NCBI RefSeq assembly: GCF_013100865.1
Contig: NC_048317.1
Coordinates: 14,843,173 to 14,907,172, forward strand
Reading direction: 5' to 3'
Length of the DNA stretch: 64,000 nucleotides
Source: Trachemys scripta elegans
Taxonomy: Eukaryota; Chordata; Testudines; Emydidae
In this document: positions 59,639 to 64,000 of the stretch, piece after piece
Layout of the letters: every line of letters starts with the position of its first letter
Numbering within the stretch: the stretch's first letter is position 1
The notes under the pieces: generated by a model
The model's input: the letters and a program-made list of their open reading frames with translations, nothing else
Told to the model about the DNA's origin: nothing
The model's database searches: none
Program-made: the position numbers and the translations under genes

Positions 59639-61440
59639 GCAGAATTACACTCCCTGAGGCGTGCTAAGAGACCAGAATCACCAATGTCTTTGTGAAGACT
59701 TAGTGCTGATGGTCTGAATGGCATAGCTCCAAAATGGTAATGCCACTATGGTGAGCCATAACAACTATTGTTACTCTCTCTCTCTGGTACAGTTATTCAG
59801 AGGTAGAGGTCTTACACACAGACCTCACCCCTAATTTTGAATCATAAGGGTTAATGTTTTTATCTGAAAGTCTTATTCTTGTGTTGGAGAGGTTGAGAAA
59901 GGGCAAACCAGTCACAGAGCCTCACATCTTTTTAGAGACTAAAACTAAGCCATGAATTAAAAACCTTTACTTTGAAGAGGGACAAGGAAAATTGCTTTGA
60001 CATGCTGTTCCTGAACAGAGGTAACTGCAATTGTTGATCTTTTCAAAGGGCTCAACAAGACAAGTGGGATTTGAAGACTGTATGGGAGAGGGGTTCTCCG
60101 ATAACAGTAAGCAGCCCTAGATTGTGCGGGTAACACTGCAGCTCATTTGATTTGATTTCTGGAGCTCAGAAAAAGACCAGACTTTGACGTCTCTCAGCCT
60201 TCTTTCTAGGCTGGTGCATAACTGGGAGGGCAAGGTCTCGTTGTCGCGGTTGTTGTTGAAGCACGGTTGGATGTGATCTTGCAGATTCCTGCTGACAAAG
60301 TAACTTCTGGTGCAGGTGCAGTGTGAAAGGGCTTACTGGTCGGACTTGTGGAACATAATTCAGTATACGAAGGGCAAAAATCCCCCGGAAGGGATCTAGA
60401 GAGTCCCTGGAGGAACCCAGGTGGCATTATCTTGGTCTATTCTGAAGACCCTTGAAAAGCTTTGCAAGTGGCTCTCCAGAAAGTCTGAAGCAATCCAATG
60501 GAGCTCGTATCAGACTGTCTCTGGAGGTGGCATCTGCATCCAGTGTCCTAAGCACATGTTACCGCAAGCCAGAATTACACAACAGGGAAGGTGAACTGGC
60601 ACCTGCCCGGTCATATAGATGACAGATCTAGGATGGTTTTACCTCCTTGAGCAGGGCAGAGGGCCTAGCTAAGGCTTGCTCAATTTGGGGTTGGAGTGAG
60701 AAGCCATGGCCCCTTGAGAATGCCTGGCCTAGGTAGGAGGGAATCGACAGCTTCCGTCTCCCGGCTTTGGGTAGTGGGGAGCTCTGAGGCAGAAGCAGCT
60801 ATCCCAGCACTGACTCTGCTGAACCAGTCAAGACACTTCCCACTTCAGGCAGTAACTTTTTTGCTGGGTTTCTCCTCAGTGCCTGCCGGGACATGGTAGG
60901 GGACTCGGGGGTTAAGCGGATGGCACTGTTTTATTCAAGAGCCAGCCAGAGAGATCCTGAGGTGGTGAATTCAAGGGGCTCAGGAGCTATGCAAGGGAGG
61001 GCATAGACCTCTGGAGCAGCGAAGCGGCAGCTGCAGCCACACGGCTCTAACTGTTCCTGGAAGCAGCGCTTGGGGATTGCGCCGCCTGCAGGGTCTCCAG
61101 GCTGCTCGGAAGGGAGGAACTGCTGGAATGAAAGCTACTCTCTGAGAAACAGCCAGCTGTGACTCTCACCAAGGGAGACACTGAACTTGGACTGGTGGGG
61201 GATATGCAGTGGTTGTCCACTAGAGGGCACCTGGATCCTGTTTAAAAAGGAAAAGGAGTTTTCAAACCAAACTGCCTTGGAAGCTGCAAGGAAGGGCAGG
61301 ATTACCCAGCAATACTGCCATACCAGCTGATTAACACTTCTCATTGGGGAGCTTTTTGTACCATCTATTGCAGAGCCCTGAAGTGTGCCACTAACTGCAG
61401 CAGAACATCCCGCATGAAAACCCATCCATCAATCACAGCT

Positions 61441-61620
61441 AAAGACTTGTCTACACTGAGAAATTAATTCCGATTGAGGTAGGGTATGAATTTCAAGCAG
61501 AATAGCTATTCCTGACTAACTCTCTGTGTAGACACACTTATTCTGGAATAGAAGCATCCACACAGGAATTTAATCTGGGTAGTTAATCAGGAATAACTCT
61601 CAATGAAGACAAACCCTAAG
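61441..61620. mobile_element. MITE
   Basis: Left AAAGACTTGTCTACACTGAG and right CAATGAAGACAAACCCTAAG are imperfect inverted ends. The internal CCGATTGAGG and GGAATAACTCTC motifs are typical of this reptile family. Confidence 0.65.
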
Positions 61621-62242
61621 GATTCACCAACTTTCTAAGCACCTCTTTTCCCCAACCCTGCAAAGGAGAGATTACCACACATTACATGTCTACATGATAG
61701 CCTCTCATTGTGTGCTACAGGAATTTAAATAGCAACGTTTCCACCGAGAGCCACAACATGCAAGACTTCAAAATTTGACAGCTGTCTCTCCTACATATCT
61801 GCAAGAATCTCCATGTTCTGCAATGGAATTTGAGAGGTTAGAAGAAAAAAAATATTTTGTGCAACCTCAGGCAAGAGCAGAAACACTACTGGAGAGAGAC
61901 TGGTTACGTATACTGAACTAAAATCCATGGAGGTAGCGTTACAATAATATATTTATATTGTATTTTGAGTTGTGGTATAATCATCGTCTAATTCACTCAG
62001 GGTCTCTCTCTTTCAGTCTCTCTTTGTGGGCTATTTCAAGAACTGCTTACCTGCAGTTCGCGGTACTTGGTACTGCCCAAATAACTCACAAGATTACAAT
62101 GCCAGAAAGAACCAGTTTGGTTAAATATAAGACATATTTTAAAGCTATGATATAATCAGACAGCTGAAAGAGCTGGTAAGAGCTTCTCAGTAATTGAGAA
62201 TACATCACTTCCCAGTTACAAGACCAAAGCCATGACATGGCT

Positions 62243-62716
62243 CAGGGCATGCATGTCTACACTACAAACGTAAGTCGACCTATGATAGGTCCACGTACAG
62301 CCACCGCAGTAATTACTTAACTTCCTTCTTTTGGTGGTGCGCATCCTCACCACGAGCGCGTCTGCTGACTTAAGAGAGGCAGTGTGGCTGGCTGAGAGCC
62401 TTGGTGTTCCCAGCAGGGAGCCAAGCAGAAGCCAGGCTCCCAGTGGGGAGCTGGGCTCCCGGCAGGGAGCCAGGACCCTAGGCAGCAGCCCAGCTGGGAG
62501 CTGGAAGCCCAGGCAGCAAGCAGCCGGGCTCTAGCTGAAGCCCCCCACCTGCCCCAGGGTGACAGCCTGAACTGTGAGTGGCTCTCTTGTCAATTTCACA
62601 GCTCCACACCTCTCATGGAGGTGGAGTTATTAGATTGGTGTAGTATGACACTTAGATCAGCAGAAGCCAGGCTATAGTGTAGACACTGACATAATTCTGT
62701 AGTGCAGACCAGGGCT
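62243..62716. mobile_element. MITE with internal minisatellite
   Basis: Left CAGGGCATGCATGTCTACAC TAC; right GTAGTGCAGACCAGGGCT (imperfectly inverted). The middle (62405-62535) has tandem GGGAGCCAAG, GGGAGCTGGGCTCCCGGCAG and CCCAGGCAGCA units. Confidence 0.6.
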
Positions 62717-63576
62717 AAATAAAGGACAAACCTGGAACAACTCGGACACCATTTAACCAAAAGGATTGCTGATTCTAAACAAAATCAAACCTCAGCCTTA
62801 CCTACCATCATCTCATTGTGGTCCTGAAACGAAGCTGCTTGCAATAACTTATTTTTTCTTCAAGTTGATACCTTGGCAGAACTTTATTCTACACCAGGCT
62901 TCTCCAATCCCTCTTTTGAAAGCCGATTAGGAACAGGTGGTTTAATAATCCTTTAACTGTTCCAGCTGTTTTTTTAATCTTCATTGAGACGAGAGTTCCC
63001 TCCTTTCCCCATCAGAAACTAGTTCCAATATTAAGCTCTAAAGGGGATGAGGCCAGACTCTGCACTAAGTAATGATGATGAATCCAATGTTATCAGATGA
63101 TAATTAAATCATCCCCAAACTCAAAGTGAACTGGGCATCCACTAGGATGATAACGACAACGACAGCTTTCCCTATACTGTGAATACCCAAAGCCCCATTC
63201 TGCACTCACTGCATGATAGACGGGTGGAAGAAGCTCACTTAATTTTAACACCCAAATTGAGTTTGCATTAAAAATTAAAAACAATCTAAATGGCTAACAA
63301 ATGTTATGGAGAACAGCTGTACGCAGGGAGAGCAAATAATTTGTAAAGGAACTGCTCTTAAATCACCTTTCACCCTGTGTAACTACTGGGCAGAGAATCA
63401 GCCACAGTGAATATGTGGCTAGGAGCAGAGTTTTTTAGGGAGGGTGGGGGGAGAGCCAACAGAATTCCTTTCTGGTTGCTTTTAGGAAATGGCATAAGGC
63501 CCATTTATTTAGGCAGGCTTATAATTGACTTTTTTTTTTTTTTTTGGTGTGCCCGTCTTTCTTGTCCACTGTGTGT

Positions 63577-63634
63577 TCAAAAAAGAACTAGGTAAGTTCC
63601 TGGAGGATAGGTCCATCAATGGCTATTAGCCAGG
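63577..63634 (+). repeat. CR1 3' scrap
   Basis: AAAAAGAACTAGGTAAGTTC CTGGAGGATAGGTCCATCAA TGGCTATTAGCCAGG, plus orientation; the same segment appears reversed in the 35872-38360 CR1. Confidence 0.8.
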
Positions 63635-63695
63635 GCTGGCTCCAGCTTTTTTGCTGCTTCGAGCGGCGAAGCGGGGAAAAAAAGGTGCCTGCAAT
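63631..63695. mobile_element. hAT-like MITE, left end only
   Basis: CAGGGCTGGCTCCAGCTTTT TTGC matches the end of the 33745-33970 element; the right end is missing. Confidence 0.6.
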
Positions 63696-64000
63696 GGGAG
63701 ATCTTTCTAAATATTAGGAGATTTGCCAATCTGGATATGTGTGTTCATATGAAGAGTCAAAACAAGGCAATAACTGAATATTGAATAATTTCCTATTTCG
63801 TACTACACATAATAACAAAAAACCAGTTAGTCATCGGTCCCCTGAATCACTGTGGAGGAGTGAAATTCTCTCATGTGGGAAGGCAGCGTTTACAAGCCCA
63901 TCATTCACATATGAACATACACATTATTTAGTTAAGTATATTATTATGAATTTTAGTCCAATAATTTTCTGTATATTTTTGTACATTCAATGTCTACAAG

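Larger units (their letters stand above)
56752..64000 (-). other. PUM1 intron upstream of the linker exon
   Basis: At least 7.2 kb. No PUM1 N-terminal exon is recognised. Contains Penelope-like, hAT and MITE copies and a CR1 scrap. 56820-58090, 58330-59320, 59650-61430 and 62720-63520 show nothing identifiable. Confidence 0.85.

Overview
The window is a piece of vertebrate nuclear DNA, most likely from a turtle. The coding exons give an almost exact vertebrate PUM1 C-terminus. The dispersed repeats (CR1 LINEs, Penelope-like ends, a DIRS retrotransposon, hAT and TA-flanked MITEs, MIR-type SINEs) are families I associate with turtle and other non-avian reptile genomes. There is no bacterial or viral gene content. 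Most long open frames are chance frames in GC-rich sequence or minisatellites.

Layout. 1-16490: presumed first intron of syndecan-3 (SDC3, minus strand), with two large hAT-like elements carrying minisatellites, a 46-bp minisatellite, MIR-type SINEs, and a 367-base assembly gap in the CpG island. 16491-16577: SDC3 exon 1 (signal peptide) inside a CpG island at about 15440-17010. About 17010-38420: intergenic, filled with decayed CR1, MITEs, Penelope-like fragments and a 2.5-kb CR1 whose 5'-truncated end stops just past the end of PUM1. About 38420-64000: the 3' half of PUM1 on the minus strand: 3' UTR, eight coding exons that together encode the whole Pumilio RNA-binding domain, and their introns. 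The N-terminal exons lie beyond 64000.

The terminal exon encodes the PUM1-type tail ([18 protein letters not shown]), which separates it from PUM2. The order PUM1 then SDC3 on one strand is the order known in other vertebrates and parallels the ohnologous PUM2-SDC1 pair, which supports the SDC3 call on the single signal-peptide exon.

The most interesting items are: a C/D-box snoRNA in the last PUM1 intron with a 10-nt guide for 18S rRNA (SNORD103-like); in the same intron, a 2.85-kb DIRS retrotransposon with inverted terminal repeats and an internal complementary region but a deleted core and two tryptophan-for-arginine changes in its recombinase; a near-perfect palindrome of a Penelope-like end inside a PUM1 intron; and a Pumilio site in PUM1's own 3' UTR. 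I see no convincing new multi-gene system.
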